Origin: Dromaius novaehollandiae
Lineage: Eukaryota > Chordata > Aves > Casuariiformes > Dromaiidae
DNA length: 64,000 nt
Direction of reading: 5' to 3'
NCBI RefSeq assembly: GCF_036370855.1
Contig: NC_088099.1
Location: forward strand, 29,346,501-29,410,500
A program made the translations under genes and the position numbers. Every line of letters begins with the position of its first letter. The first letter of the stretch is position 1. Below the pieces are notes generated by a model. It was not told the DNA's origin, searched no databases, and saw only the letters and a program-made list of their open reading frames with translations. Positions 47,369-61,575 of this stretch are shown in pieces.

Positions 47369-50300
47369 CCGCGCCGCGGCGCAGGGCAGGGGAGGCGGCC
47401 GCCGGCCCCTCGCCCGGCGCCAGAGGGCCCCCGCCCGCCTCGCGGCCCGGCCCTGGGGGGCGGCGCGGTGCGGGGCGGCGCGGCCGTGCCGGGGCGCTGC
47501 CCGCCGAGGCGAGCGGCGGCGGCGCGGGGCGCGGAGCCCGGCGGCGGTTTCCCCGCGGGGGGAGGGGGAGGGGCTCCGCGCGCCCCCCGTAACGGTCGCC
47601 GTGGGGGGGCCGCGGGCGGCGAGGTCCCGCGCTGCCGCCTCGCCAGCCCGGGCGCCGCTGCTCGCAGCTGCCCGGCAGGCGGAGGTGAGTGCCCGCGGGG
47701 CCGCCTCCCGCGGCGGGTCGGGTCGGGCTGGGCGGCGAGGGGTGCCGGGGCGGCCCGCTGTGGTGGGGGTCCGGCGTGGCCGCCGCTGGAGCCGCCTTTC
47801 TCGGGGAGTCCGGGAGAGCAGCGCGGCGTGGCGAGACCGAAACGCCGAAAGTGCCCCGCGCCGCTAACGCGGAGATGGATATTCTTGTGGGGGGGTCTGC
47901 TTTGAACCGTGGTTGGCGTGTAAAGCCCATGGGAGACTGAGAAAGCGAAGAAATAGGGAGAGAGATACTGTGCAGTGGGGAAAATGCACTTTTTTTTTTT
48001 AAGGAGTCAATAAATTAGCAAAGGACTTCACCCGTGTCTGTACTAGCTACTTTTCCTGCTGTTGGCTAGCACTTCAGCTGCCTCTGTGGTACAAATGAGA
48101 GCTTTAATATGAAAACAGGAGCTTGCAGACTTTTTTCCCCCCTCTCTGTGGTCTTTATTGTAGAAAAACGATTCTTGTTTCACAGATCTAAGTGAGGCTG
48201 CTGCTTCAGAACATGCTGAGTGTCTTAAGTTTCATTGGAAAGTAGTTTTTTGCAGTGGTCGTTTGTACCTTGGTTTTCGTCTGAAGCTGGGCAGTGCCGC
48301 TCTGCTGCCCCCCTTCTACAGCGGGTGTCGAACAGGGTGCCCCCGGTGGGATTTCTCAGTACCTTCGTTGCTGGGGGTGCTGTACTCCCAGCGTGAGACC
48401 GGACAGCAAGCAGACTGCTTTAGAGGAGAAGCTCCTTGTCTGAAGACAGAGTAGGAGAGGGAAAACTTTCTGTGGGGTGGATGCTTAATTTGCACCTAAA
48501 ACCATTTAACCAAGCAAAATGTGCTGATATCTCTAATTTCAGTTTGCAAGGACAGTTTTCCTAACTCCTGTTATGCTACTGTAACTCCAACAGTTTTTTA
48601 GAAAACCTGCAAAAGCTGGGTCTTAATCATTAATGACAGACGATAGAATGTGTGTATTTTGGTGGGAAAAGAGAACCTTTTAAAATAGCATTTGGAGGTG
48701 GGGGAGTGATTGAGGGACAGGAATTGAAAGGGGAGGGGAAAGCAGTTGGGCTGCTTACAGCCTTTTCTGCTCTAAGTATCTTTTTAGCAGTGGGCCTCCT
48801 AAAGAACGTGTAAAAGTGAATATTGGAATAAAATTAAATCTGTCATTTTTATTATAGATAGCTGTATTTCTCCCTTCATTTTGGACTATAATTTTGGATG
48901 CGTGGTACTGACTAAGGAGCTTCTAGTTCATACGTCCTCAGTGTAGTCTGTCATGAAACTTGCTACTGAAGTATGTCAAGTGAAATAAAGAGGTTGCTGG
49001 CTGTACAGCTTCTCTAGAAGTAACTTTAAAAGTAGCTTGTTTGATTATTTTACATTCTTTTTTTCTTCCTCTCGAAAAATGTGCTTGGAAAAGGGGAAAT
49101 GTCTCTTTAAGATCAGTTTTGGGTGTCCTCTAAGTCTTGTTTTTAAAAGTAGGCAGTTTTGAGCCTTCTCCCCTGTAAGAGAAAAGATTTTGTTCTGCAA
49201 ATTAGTGATCTACTATTGTTTTTTGACTGAGTTTTGATGGTTCCTTAATGTGGGTGTGCCTGATTAGTATTTGTAAGTCTTATTAACTCAATGGGAAACT
49301 TTCGGGAAGAACTTCTTGACTGTGATACTTAAGAACAGTTTAAGTCTTTAACTTTTGCTAAAAATTGGCAAGGTGTGCAATTTTTGAGGAAAGGGTGGCT
49401 GCAAAACAGTGAGGGTTATTGCTTGTTTAATTCTAAATGCTATTTACAGCCTCATAAAAGGAATGGTAATAGAAAGGCAGCCTTCCAAGAGAGTGCTTAA
49501 GTGATACACTGAATACTTAGTTTGGCTGTCTAATGGTGTAAAAACAAACCTACAAAGCAAGGCTGGAATGGCAGCTTGAGACCTTAATCATAGTAGTTAT
49601 AAATGGTGATTCTATTCCCCACAGAAGTGGGGAAAAAAGCTGGTGTCTGACAGAGCAGGAAAGTCCATCCATGTCCTGAAGCTGAGCTGAAGCACAGGCA
49701 GATCTAAGCTGTAAGTTGCTACAGTAGTACTTCTCAAATGCAGAGCTCTCCTTTCCCAGGATGTATTCTGTTCCCCCACCCCATTTGAGATAGGCTCCAA
49801 GGAGCTTGACTCTGACTCTGGGGCTTCTAAGCTGTAGCAGCCAGCTTTCTTCCATTTTCTGCCTCCTCTCCTAGCACCCAATACTCTGTTCTTCTAACGC
49901 CACTGCTTCACTTGCCACCTTTTGGCTCTTGCTGATTCTTTGGTTTTCCTTGGGTCTTTTCTCCCTGCCTCTTGAGGAAGCACTGTCTGCTCTCTCCTCC
50001 CCCTCTCCCATTTTGAGACTCCCTCAGGTGAAAGACAAGAATAGCACCATGGATGGTTAGGTTTTGAGTATTTCAAGTCTCAAAAGAAGTCTGCAAGCAT
50101 AGATTTGCAAAATTGGTGTGGTTGCTCGTCCTTTCAGTACAAAGAAATGAAGGTTTCAACTCTCTACTGGGATGTATGGAGCTGTTTCTTCTAGCTGAGT
50201 TGACTCTCTCCAGTTTGAGTTGGGTTGTTGGCTCATGTGAAACAACACTAACCTGTTGTGTGCTATGAGTACATGCAGTCGCTGACAACTTGGCAGCAAT

Positions 50301-52534
50301 ATTGGCTGATACTGTAGTGGCAAGTGTTAAAGAATATGGAACTCTGGGCCTTGTTTTCAGGGTTGATAATGTCTGCAAATACTACACTGATGCATGAAAG
50401 GAAATCAAGTAAACACTGTATTCCTGCAAAAAAGCAAATACCAATCTTTCTATTCCTGTCATAGATCTGATGTTGAAACCTGGGCCAGTTGCTTACCATT
50501 TGGGACCTCACTGCCTGATGATTGTCCCTCCTTTTGGACTGAAAGAGAGCACCTCTATCTTTCTTTCCATAGAATCGTTAATAATAGACTACAAGCCGAA
50601 ATAAATGCCTAGAAAACACTGGAACTGCTGTAAGCTACTTACACTTTGCATAGATGAAACTGCTTGGATTCAAATGACTTTGCTGGTACAAAAATGGAAC
50701 AGGCCACGTGTCTTCAGTTAAATAATGTGGGGTTTCCCTTTGTGCAGACTCTCAGCTGCTACATGTTTTAGTTAATATCACTTTTTGGTAGCAGTGATGA
50801 TCAAAACACTTCAACAGCAGACTTCTAATCCTTTTTAGGAAAAGTGCAGAGTTGCCAAATTCTCGGTGAACTTAATGGCCTGTGATCCCTTAGTATGGGA
50901 GCTGAGAACTGTTGCCTCAGAGATTCCATTTTACAGGCCAATTGGGGACCACAAGGCAGAACTCTGTAACAAAGGCTCACAGCCACTGCAAGAAAGGACT
51001 TTTCGATTCTTCCTCTCCTTGCCTTTTGCAACACTTAACTTCCCCTTTGGTTGCCTCCATTCTGGCTTTGGTCAGGTTCTTTAATGATCACATTGTCTTG
51101 CAAACTCATTAAGAAGTTTGCTGTCAGATCAGTGAGTTGAACTGGCTCACAGAGGCATCAGTGTGTGTAGGGGCAGCACTGGATACAATTACGGAGTGCT
51201 GTTGGTCTCCTATTTTGATATCTGTGCTAGTTCAGTTTCTATGTGCTGAAATGAAGATCCTACCCTCAGGTTACCTAGTAGTCCACTCTCCCGTTTTGTA
51301 AGCAGTTTGCATGTGGGAGGCAATTTGCCTTGGATGTAGAACTGTCACCTGTGAAAGCTCAACCTTTCTTTTTTTTTTTTTCTTGGTAGAATGTTTAGAA
51401 TCATCCATGCTGAGTTACTGTTGAAAAGGAAGGAATGAACTTGCTGAACTCTTCTTAAGAGCAACTGTTTCTAGCTATTTTGAATCCTAGTGTTGCATGT
51501 ATTCAACTTACTGTCCTTTTTGTGGTCTAAAAATCATACTGTCTTACAGACAGAAGACTATTGGAAGTTGTTGAGTTAATTCTGCCCCTTATACGTACAC
51601 TAATAGCCTTCAGTTCAGCTAACAATCTAGTGCCTTGACTAAATTTGCTGACTGAATTTATACCTAAGTGGCTTTGATGTTGAGTGAAGCTCTGGTTTCA
51701 CAATAGGAGTGAGCTCTCTTAACATCTCATGGCTGCTGAAAGAGAGGGATCTTGGTGTCTTTTCCCTAAGCTTGGCTGTGTGCACTCAATAGATGCTTCT
51801 CTGAGCCAGTTTAACTTGCTAACCTGGTAGAAAACTTCTTTCCTCCCTTCCCCTTCTTCTAGACTTAGTATAAACTTATTCAAATCAAATCTGGACCAAA
51901 ATGGAACTGGTATGAGGGAAAAGAAGGAACAGCATGCCTAGAAATGAAGCATAGGCAGATATGGTCCCCTTTTGCCTTATGGCTTGCCATCACTGCCAAA
52001 CATTTAGCTTTGCTTCATGACACGTTTGCATGGTCTACCTGAAAGTCTAACCAAAACAATTGTCTAGCATAAAGGGAATATGTCTGTGTCTGCACTTGTC
52101 TGTCTTGCTGAGAAGAGTTGTTTATGTTAAACTGCAGTATGTGATACATCATGCAGTGTCTTGCTGCTCCTTTCTTCTAATGCTTAGATTTTTTTCCTCC
52201 AAACTAAATGATTAGAAGCTTTAGGAGTGCATCCTGCAGACACCAGGCTTAATATACAACACTTACTGTGTTGCAGCTGTTGTGGTTGCTATAGCTTCAG
52301 CTCTGTAGGAAAACTTATACATGATCTAGACAAATGTGTACTTCCAGTATACTTAAGAAGTTTTGCATAGACTTTGTCAGTTAACTGTATGCAGATGCAC
52401 CTTTCATGTATCTTACTTATTGTGTCTCTTCTCTCCAGTATCAGAATGCACGTGCAATTCCCAGTCTGAAAACAAAACCTTGGATTCAGTTACTGAGACC
52501 ATGTGTACGGTGTGGTGGTGGGGTTTTTTGTTTT

Positions 52535-52536
<2 letters not shown>

Positions 52537-52587
<51 letters not shown>
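52537..52587 (+). repeat. (TC)n microsatellite, about 25 units
   Basis: An uninterrupted TC repeat of about 51 bases is followed by a C-rich pyrimidine stretch to about 52617. Such a homopyrimidine mirror repeat can form triplex DNA. It creates a Ser-Leu repeat in one open frame and Arg-Glu on the other strand, both artefacts. Confidence 0.95.
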
Positions 52588-52590
<3 letters not shown>

Positions 52591-54585
52591 CCCCCTCCCC
52601 CTGCCCTCCCCTTCTCTGGTGAAGATGGCAGGACACTCTTGAGTTGCTTCTTACATACATGGTCCATGTAAGATGGACTTAACATCTTCTGAATGATGAA
52701 GGGTTTTAATCTCTAATATCTTAGATATTTGGTGTTAAACAGGTTACTTCCTAGACTACTCTGCCTTCCTTTCTTCCCTGTGCCCTGTTCCCTAGCATGC
52801 TATTATGGATTATGCCTTTACATCCAGGAAGGTGACAGGATTTATAACTGCTTCTCTTTTGTCAGGCAGACAAGTTTTACTGGTCTCGAAACAGAATTTT
52901 ACCATCATGCTGGACAGAACCAAACCTTTCCCTTCTCCCCCCAGCTTTAGCATTGCTGACATCCAAATATTCTCAACATTTTAGGGTAAATATCATCAAA
53001 GTTTTGCTATAATCCAATATCATTACACTACTGACTTAATTAAGCATGAATTCAGACTGTATCCAGCAAGTAAAAATTGGAAGAAATGGAAATACCTTGG
53101 TTGTTCAGGTGATGGTTTTTTGTGGTCTCTTACGTGGGGAACACTTTCTACTGTACTGATACTGTTGGTTTCTGAAATTTATATACCGACTATAGTGTAA
53201 ATTTTTGAAGTAGTAATAACTTTCCTTTCTTATTTCAGTTTTGTCATTATCATGATGTCTTGAATCTGATATGCTACATCTCATGACTTGAAAAGAGGCT
53301 CTGACTAGTGAATTTTGTATTAGTCTTGCACTGTAGTAGTTCTGTGCAAGTCTTGCACTGTATGTGTAGGAGTTTATCCTTTCAGCTCAATCTTCAGGGC
53401 ATGTAAATGTGTCTGCTAGGCTGTGCTTCCTTAGAGGGGAAGCTACTTAGTTCCACTCTCTTTAAAGTTAAGAGGTATCATTCCTCTTTCAAAACTGTCT
53501 TGACCCCATCTTTTTCTAGTTCTTCTCCCATACTCCCTTCCTTCCTGGAAAGTCGCTGGTGTCTTTCCATCAGACAAGGAATTTTGGTGTGCTGGGAGCA
53601 CAGATTTTAAGCTGTAGAAACAATACACTGAAGGCAAGACCGATGTTACCAGAAGTAAGATTTCAGAGAAGGGGTTTATTGTCTTTAGCTATAATCCACT
53701 TTCAATATGGCAGTTACAAGTGTAATACTGGATCATAATTGTGTAGTACATAATTTTTAATAACTTTTACATTATCATTCTAAGTCTTAATAAAGGGCAC
53801 TGGTGGTCAACAATGCATATATTGGTTAATAATCAGATATTCCTGATTTCAAAAAATATTAAACATATGTCCTTGTACTAGATGTTCCTTGTGCATGGAC
53901 TCAGCTGCAGCTCTTCCATTGACTGTTCTCTGTTTTCTCTGAGTGCTTGTTGAAGGGACATCTGGGTGGGATGGGTATTGTCTGTCTTCTTGTCTAATGT
54001 ATTACATATGCGCATCCAAAATCAACTTTGAAAGTCACAAGAATAGAACAAAAATGTATTGGGATTGGAGCACTTCTGTCTGACTTTCAGTTGCCTAACT
54101 TGAATTTAAAAGCTTCTTTCCAGTGTAATATTATTTGAATTACTTTGTCCTTCTTTCCCCTTCCATCTTAAAGAAGCAAAATTGTAACTGGCTGATAAAG
54201 GAATAAGAGTTCTTTAGATTCTTTCCTAACAAGCTTTCGACTTGAAACTATTTGTCCCTTCTCTACCAACCCTCAACAAAATAAGTTGCCAGCTGTGGAG
54301 TCTGTAGCTAATAATCTCTTGTTTAGGAATTAGAAATGGTAGTTGCTTTGAATGGTTTGGCTTTTCGGCGTGGAAAGAAGTAAACTTTGGTAAATTTGCC
54401 CTGGAGATGAGCCTCATTCGTGTATGTTTTACTGTGTTGTCCTACTCTGTTGCCTTCTGCATATGTGTACATTATTGACACTTCATAGGAATCAATTCAT
54501 AGTTAAATGTTCAGCTCTAAGAAATAAGAGCCCCAGTCTTCTAACTGTGGTTATTTCACCTGAGTGTATAACATGCATTTTGGGC

Positions 54586-54598
54586 GGGGGGGGGGGGG
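54586..54598 (+). repeat. G13 homopolymer
   Basis: Thirteen G residues follow TGGGC within intron 1. It has G-quadruplex potential; the length may be unreliable. Confidence 0.9.
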
Positions 54599-55280
54599 AA
54601 ATCAAATTGTGAGCTTGCTGGGGTGATGTCTGATCAGTGGTTTTCCTGTGCACACAGGTGAAATATTTTTGATATTACTAAGACTTCAGCCAAAAGTGGT
54701 TTTTTTAGGAAGCTTTAATCAGAAGCTTTTCACTTTACAGTTCAGTATGCTGTGCTATGCCTTTACACTGGTCCTGACTTTGAGGAAAATGGTTTATCTT
54801 CTAACACTAGGTAAGCAGCTTGAGGCAATCTCTAAACTTGTCTCGTTAGCAGTGAGTGAAAATCTGTCTTCAGAGTTGTTTCAGAATTGAATATTTAAAA
54901 TGGGGTTGGGGGGAAGAGAACTATGCCTTGATTGCTATTGTGGGAATGGTTTGTATTGACAAAAGAAAAATGGTCTCTACTGACAAAAGGCAAACATATG
55001 GAATACCTTAGTCATTTCTGAAATGAACAAGCTAATCCAACCAAAGGCTGCTGTCCTTCTATAATTACCTTGGTAGCTACGTCTTTCTGCTCTCCGTTAC
55101 TGCAGTGTAATCCTCACCAAGATCACATATAAATAATAGCCAAGGCTGTTTGCAGTACTAGTATTTTCCAGAACTATCAAAATAACTGCCTGCTTTTGGA
55201 TCTGAGTGCTTTGGGGGGAGAAAGGTGCATGCTGTTCTCCATGACCTAAAGGTAATAGCTAAATTTCCTATGTTGCATTT

Positions 55281-55292
55281 CCCCCCCCCCCC
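55281..55292 (+). repeat. C12 homopolymer
   Basis: Twelve C residues lie between TTT and TTAAAG in intron 1. Simple sequence. Confidence 0.9.
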
Positions 55293-57252
55293 TTAAAGTT
55301 GTCCTTCATACATAATCAAAATATCTAAAGGTATCTTGTCAAGTTTGCTAAACCATATCTTTTCTAGTTGTTTGCTGGTATTACATATCCATCCTATTCA
55401 TTTTGTGGATAGCCAATGTTCTTAAACTACCATCTACTGTAAATACTTCCTTTCTGCGCTTAAGGTGTAGTCAAGGTACGTGATTTCTAAATGCTTCAGC
55501 TGGTTTAAAAGGCTGGCAGGGGCTTGTAAGACTCAACATCCAAGAATCCTGTTTAAATTTGATGTTGCAGCATGCTGCTGCATCTTCCCCTCCTCCCCTG
55601 TTGTCTTTTCTTGTTTGTTTGGTTTTTTTTGGTGGGTCCTATTTGTGTGGTCAGGTACTTGCTGTCCAGAGTGGCAAACATGCTAGAAGAATAATCTTAT
55701 ACAGGCTTTTGTTAAGCTGCTCATGGTTAACAAAAAGCAGACTATTATTTAGGGGAAATATCAGCTACCAAACTTCAATGCCCTCACCCTCCTTCCCCCC
55801 CTGCCCCCCTTCCCTTCAGTGGTTCTGACTACTGTCTTAACAGTGTGAATGGTGTGAGTAAAGTGTACAATATAAAAATCCCTAGCCTTAAATCTTTGGT
55901 GTAAGCAAAACGTGAAAGCTCTCTGCATTATAGATGCCTTTAAGCTTTGTAATCCAACTTAGTGCTGTGTCAAGGGACTTGAACGCTGTTTTCTTATGAG
56001 GTTTGGCAGTACAGACTGAATAGCCAGTGAACTAGTCAGTACTGGACCCTGTTACCTGGCAAGGTTACTATTCCTGATCTTCTGTAACCTTGAGTAATGT
56101 CAGGTCAGGTGATTGAGGGTGTAAGAGATAAAGATCACAGTTTCTAGGGTTTTGCTATTGCTCTGTTTGTCTTTCTGTGGTTTGGAAGTCAACTATGTAG
56201 TTCTAAAATGTACACATACACACACTACTTAACATGTATGTGTGCATCTGTATGAAGCTGCGTGAATCTCTTACTTTGAGGAAAGACTTGTTACAGAACT
56301 AAAGGAATCGTCACAACTCCAAGCCTTCATTTTTTCCCTTTAGAAGTAATGTTGGTAAAGAGTTAAATTTCCCCCCTGCAGCCCACCCCGCCCCCACTGC
56401 TATATATGGTGTGCCCAGAGGCACTGGAGATTTAATACATTGAAGTTGGAGCGTGAAGGGGGTCTGCAGGCTGCTGGACAAAGTCACTCAGATTTCAAGA
56501 ATACTTGATCCATACAAGGATGTTACTTGAGAAAGGCATGACTTCTCTGTAAGAAGCTGGTTGCCGAATGAGCAGGCTGAGCATGTCCTAAACCAAAGTT
56601 TTTTGTGGTTAGATGAGCAAATGAGAAACCAGATTTTCTTTAATTGATAACTGATAGGCAAGGCAGCCAAAGCTGTTGCCAGAACCATCTCCCTGCAGAG
56701 AACAATGTAACCGTTTGTAGGGAAAATTAAATTGTGCTTCTCATTGAAGTGTGTTCAAGTTCTGGAAACTGTTGTGCAGATGACCAAATTCTGTATTGAA
56801 CTGTAGACTGAATATAAGGCTGAACAAATGGCAAATACCTCCCCCCCACCCCCCCACAGTTAATGTAGAAACAGCTGCAACATGACACAAAGGTGTCCCA
56901 ACACAATGTATTTGATGTCAACTTCTGTTGAAGGCTTTTTAAGTGGAGAGGCAAATACCTTTTGAGTGGAGAGGAGGGACTGTGGGCTTTTGCTCTGGAT
57001 GTTTTGTGGTGTGAGGTGGTGCGTGAGGTTTTTGGTTTTTTTCTGTTTTGTTTTTTGTTGTTGCTTTTTTTTAATGCAGAATTAGAGATGTCAGGCAGTG
57101 GTCTAGAGTGGATTCTACCCCAAAAGAAATAATCAAAATATTGTTAGTTAGCTAGAGAGCTGCAGGAAATGTAATGCAAAAAAACTATGGAACAGCGAAG
57201 TCTGAGTCCTCCCAGAGCTGCTCTTGCACTTAACACAGTAGTAACTTTTATT

Positions 57253-57277
57253 AAAAAAAAAAAAAAAAAAAAAAAAA
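57253..57277 (+). repeat. A25 homopolymer
   Basis: Twenty-five consecutive A residues. The upstream sequence does not look like a retrotransposed gene and no target-site duplication is clear, so this is called simple sequence rather than a retrocopy tail. Confidence 0.9.
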
Positions 57278-58838
57278 GTAGTCTTGCTCTTTTAGCATTA
57301 CCTGTTTTCTCGAGGAGTTTGAGCCTCTTGCTAGAGCAGAGATAACTTAAGGGTCTTATGTTGGCTATCTGTTGCTGAAGCATGGCTCATTTACTTCAGT
57401 TACACTGCATCACTGTTGGTGGGACTGTTAATGTGGAGGCTTGTGGGCAATCTGAGCAGGTTGCAGAAAGTGGAAGCAAGCCTGGAAGGTCTTGGGAGCA
57501 GACTTCTGCTACATGTCCAGCACACTGTCCTGGAAGGTCACCTTCTCCGAGCTGCAGGCCACTTCTGAGAGGCATTCTTTCCAGGAACAGCCTGCAAATG
57601 TATACAAACTTGATATACTTGATGGGAGAGTTTGTAGACAATTGTGACTAGTCAAAACAAACACTGTTTTATCTTCATGTTACTGCCTCTCTGGCAAAGG
57701 GGATGCTAGCCTGTGTTTGCATCTTGTCAAAAAGTGGTTCAGTAAATACCTTGAAAATCCAAACTGTTATTCTCTCAACAGTAGCAGCTGTGTCAAGCCA
57801 GCCAGTATTATTAGAGCGTGTCTGATTCTGTATGTGTTTGTAGCAAAGAAAAGGGGAAAACCTTCTGGGCAATCTTCATGTGAGCCTGAATAGTGGGGGA
57901 ACTTTCCCTCTCATTAGAGGGGCTGCTGTACACTTAGGGTGAAGCAAGGTGACTGAATCTTTGAGGATTACTTGCAGAATACCTGTTTAAGCAACCATTG
58001 ACTGTAGCCACCACCTTTTCTCCTGATTTAGCTGCTCTTGACTCTCTTTAATTAGGAGAGCACAAACTGTCCACAAAACACTTTGCAACCTGAGAATTAC
58101 CAGTGTTGACATCTTGCATTATTGTCATTAAGCTTTAGAGCTGAACAATTAGTCAAAATGCATGGGAGTGGTTTTAGGCTTGAAATAATACTTCTGAGGA
58201 GCAATTGTAGGCTTTAATTGCATACAGCGCTATTAGTTGTAATTGGCAAATTCCTGTATGATCTAGGAATATAGCTGCTCTTTAGAAGAGCTAGAAAAAC
58301 TGCTGGAAGTTCTGTGGCAGCGTAGTTAAAATTATCATAGTGCACACTCATTTCCCCTTGCATGAGCCTTTGGCATTGACTGGATATAGGTGAGGTCAGC
58401 ATGTCTTTGGAAAGACTTGAAGAGTAGTTGGGCTGGTTGGCTGGCCACTTAAGCTTGTAGTGGCATACTATACACTCTGACTTGGATTAGTGCCAAAGGC
58501 TCTTCTTACACCTGAATGCTTCATTGTTGGTTCTTTCACTACTACTGCTATGCATGTATGAATCAGTGAAGCGAGTTCAAGTAGTACGTGATTACTGACA
58601 GTATTTACTAGTGTTCCTGTCTTGGTCTCATGGCAACACAATGCCAAAAAAGCTTTGCAGGAATGGGAGAGCCTTAGTTTAACGGTGCCAGTGTTAATGT
58701 GAAGCTTACTTGCACTGAAACAATTTCACTTTGGACTATGCTTTTTCAGTTAATAGCTTCATTTTCATATTTTAATCTTAGATGCTGAACAGCAACTGTC
58801 CTTTTTCTGTTAGAAGCACTGCGTTGTTTTGTGGTGTG

Positions 58839-58872
58839 GTTTTTTTTTTTGTTTGTTTTTTTTTTTTTTTTT
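58839..58872 (+). repeat. T-rich tract (T12 G T3 G T17)
   Basis: A long T-rich tract is interrupted by two G residues and followed by AACAG. The tract plus AG resembles a splice acceptor, but no exon-like frame follows. Confidence 0.85.
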
Positions 58873-61557
58873 AACAGATGTCATTTAGGTTGCTAAACTA
58901 CTCCTTAGCTTTTTCATCCTAAATACAATTCAAGGTTAGTGTCTTCATTCTGTAAACAGTGTTGCTTCTGAAACTTATTCCTCCCCCTCCTCAAGGTCAG
59001 GCTATGCCATTCAGTGAAGAATGGGGCTGCTACTAAGGAGCTCAAGCTGCTGAATGCAGCTTTCTGTACCTGGACCTCACCTGGAGTCCACACATCATTT
59101 GAGTGGATTCATTAGGGGAAGTGGTGACACAAGTGTTCAGGCAAAGCAAGATGGAGAAGGCTTAAACAGAACCAGAGAGCTGCCTCTGTGCCCTTAGCAT
59201 GGACATCTCCTGTCATCCAAATCTGCATTTCCTGTTTCCGCCTCCCTCAGTCTAAGCCTACCTGTTCTGTTTCTGATCCCTTCGTTCATTATTGGCAACA
59301 AGAAGCAGAATGAACTGTCTCAAAACTTAGAGGTAGGAAACAAATGCCAGGCTAAATGAACTCATTGGACATTGGAGGTGGTAAAATTCTGCAGCTGAAA
59401 TTACTGTATAGAAGAAGAAGGAAAAAGTACAGAAGTTCTGTCTCATTCAAACCTGCTTTTCTCCTCTGCTTTCCCAGTCTTCCCTTCAATCTAATGGCCT
59501 AAACTTTGAAAAGGAATTCAACTCAGATGCTTTGAATGAATTTTTGTTAAGTCATAGTTTCCCTCTCATTATTCAATATTCCTGTGACTAAATACTTGAC
59601 TGTTAAATTATGCTTTAGTTATTCCTAGTGCTAGTTGCTGTCTAAACATGGGGCACGTGTTCTCTCCTCCCAGCTATCTAATAAAAGGTTGTATTTCTCA
59701 CTTTATTCATTTGTCATCACAATCTAATGCTGTTCATATAGGTATGTTGGCAATTTATGTAGTATTAGAATTTGGCTAACATAGTAAAACTGCTGACTTA
59801 ATTTTTCATAAATGAAAGACAGAACTTGATAGTATGTTATTCCTAGGCAGATTAACTATATTGAATGAGTATCCCATCAAAACTGCTGTTTTGTCTTAAC
59901 TAGTGTCCAGTATAGCTGTATCAGAAGAAAATAACAGAAAGCTCTGTGGTATGCAGTTCTAGAGCTACTTGTGCACAAGGTGTCTTTCCATTTTAATTTA
60001 TTTATATCCTGAATTAGCATAAGAAAGTCTGAAAGAGGCCCTATCTTAAACTCCTTATAATATTTTTCTAATATCAACATGGCTAGAGAAGAAAAGCTAA
60101 AAATATAGGCAAAATGGTGTCTGAAGTCTAAATGTCTTTCAATGACATCCAAAGAGGGGAAAAAATGGTAACACTTTTAATAAGCTGGGGGGGTAGATAG
60201 GAAAGGAAGTGTTGTATGTAAAAAGCGAAAACAAACACTACAGTAAAAAATGAGGATAGTGATACTTGTCAGCTGAGGTAACTGTGCTATTCAAATATCC
60301 TAACACCAGATGAGAGATTCACTAGCTTGATGTGCTGTCTTGGAAATCTTGTTTACTTCAAGTGTTCCTTAGCATGTGAAAGAACAGTTGCTGCCTTTCA
60401 GAAATGCATGTGCATTTATATATGGCTTACATTGGGATGAAAATCTGCTGAACTACTTATAACAAGTAAGTATTTGATTCTGGTTGAAGTACTCAAATTT
60501 GAAGCAAGAGTAGCTAAGAATAGCTTTGGGGGAACTGATAATGTTTAGTTTATTCCTTACTTTGGGAACCAGCATCTCATTCCATGTTGTGGCTTATGGT
60601 TTCCTTACAGACAGCTTGCTGGTGTAAATTTTTCTAAGGTGTGCATAAAGAAATAATTGCCAACTGTATTTAGAAGATTCTCATTTTGGATATAGACTGG
60701 CAATTTTTCCATTTGGCTCCTGTGGCAGGGTCTTTGACCACCGTGTAGTCCCTTGCCATAAGGACAGAAATAGGGGAAAAACATCCAAGGTTCCACAGTA
60801 GTAGATCTAGTAACTCATTTGGGATGCACATATTAATGAATTAGCACATGGCTTTTGCGCAGCATGATGTCGAAGGATGTAGAATGCTAAATTTGTGATC
60901 TTGAAAAGGAGATTCATCTCTTCAGAGAGCCTTGTTTGACTTAGGTAAACTGCTGCTACCAGCTCACTAAGAGCAAATGGTGGTTGTTGAAACTTACTCT
61001 CCTAAGTGAGTGCCAGTGTCCTGGTGTGTGCATTGTGGCTTTTTTCCCCTCCTATTTTATCCATCTGTTTTGCTCCAAGTGAGGGAGAAATTCCTGCTAA
61101 ATGTGTATGGCATGGCTCTTTTTCCACTACAATTAGGTAGAAATGCTTTCAAAATGGTAGGTCTTTATAAATCAAAGTTTAAACCAAAAATAATAATAAA
61201 ACCAAACAAACAAATTCTCCAAACATCCAGCTCTCATGTGGTCAAAGAAGGCACTTCTTGGAGTAAGCTGACTTGTTTCATGTTTGATCCCATATGGAGT
61301 TACGGAGGGAAACCATTCCTTGAGTGCTTTTGTTAAATAAAGCTGTTGCCATGAATTAAGCAACACTGCCCTGGAATGTTTCTGATCATGGTCTTGCAGA
61401 GCTTGTGACCTTTGCACTGAACATGTGAACTGAAACTTCATCTTCTAGTGTTCAACAACCATGTTAAAAATTCCAAGGTGAAGCAGCCTTGGGATTTCCT
61501 TAGGGTAGCTTAAATGCTGAGCAAAATTTAAGTACTGATTTATACAGCTTCTTTTCC

Positions 61558-61575
61558 TTTTTTTTTTTTTTTTTT
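61558..61575 (+). repeat. T18 homopolymer
   Basis: A T run in intron 1 followed by GGTAAG. Simple sequence only. Confidence 0.85.

Larger units (their letters stand above)
44350..47880. promoter_or_regulatory. TRIM71 CpG island
   Basis: This is an extended, very GC- and CpG-rich region of about 3.5 kb covering the presumed promoter, the leader, the first coding exon and the start of intron 1. It is broken by AT-richer blocks at about 45015-45100, 45160-45225 and 46080-46360 that carry potential binding motifs. Broad CpG islands of this kind are typical of developmental regulators under Polycomb control, which is inferred here rather than shown. Long open frames occur on both strands (for example 46132-47235 and 46355-47353 on minus) because GC-rich DNA has few stop codons. 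Confidence 0.85.

Noticed and set aside
52363..52685. Ser-Leu and Arg-Glu repeat proteins on either strand
   Set aside because: Both are produced by the TC microsatellite at 52537-52587.
57253..57277. A25 run as the tail of a processed retrocopy
   Set aside because: The upstream sequence shows no coding similarity and no target-site duplication.
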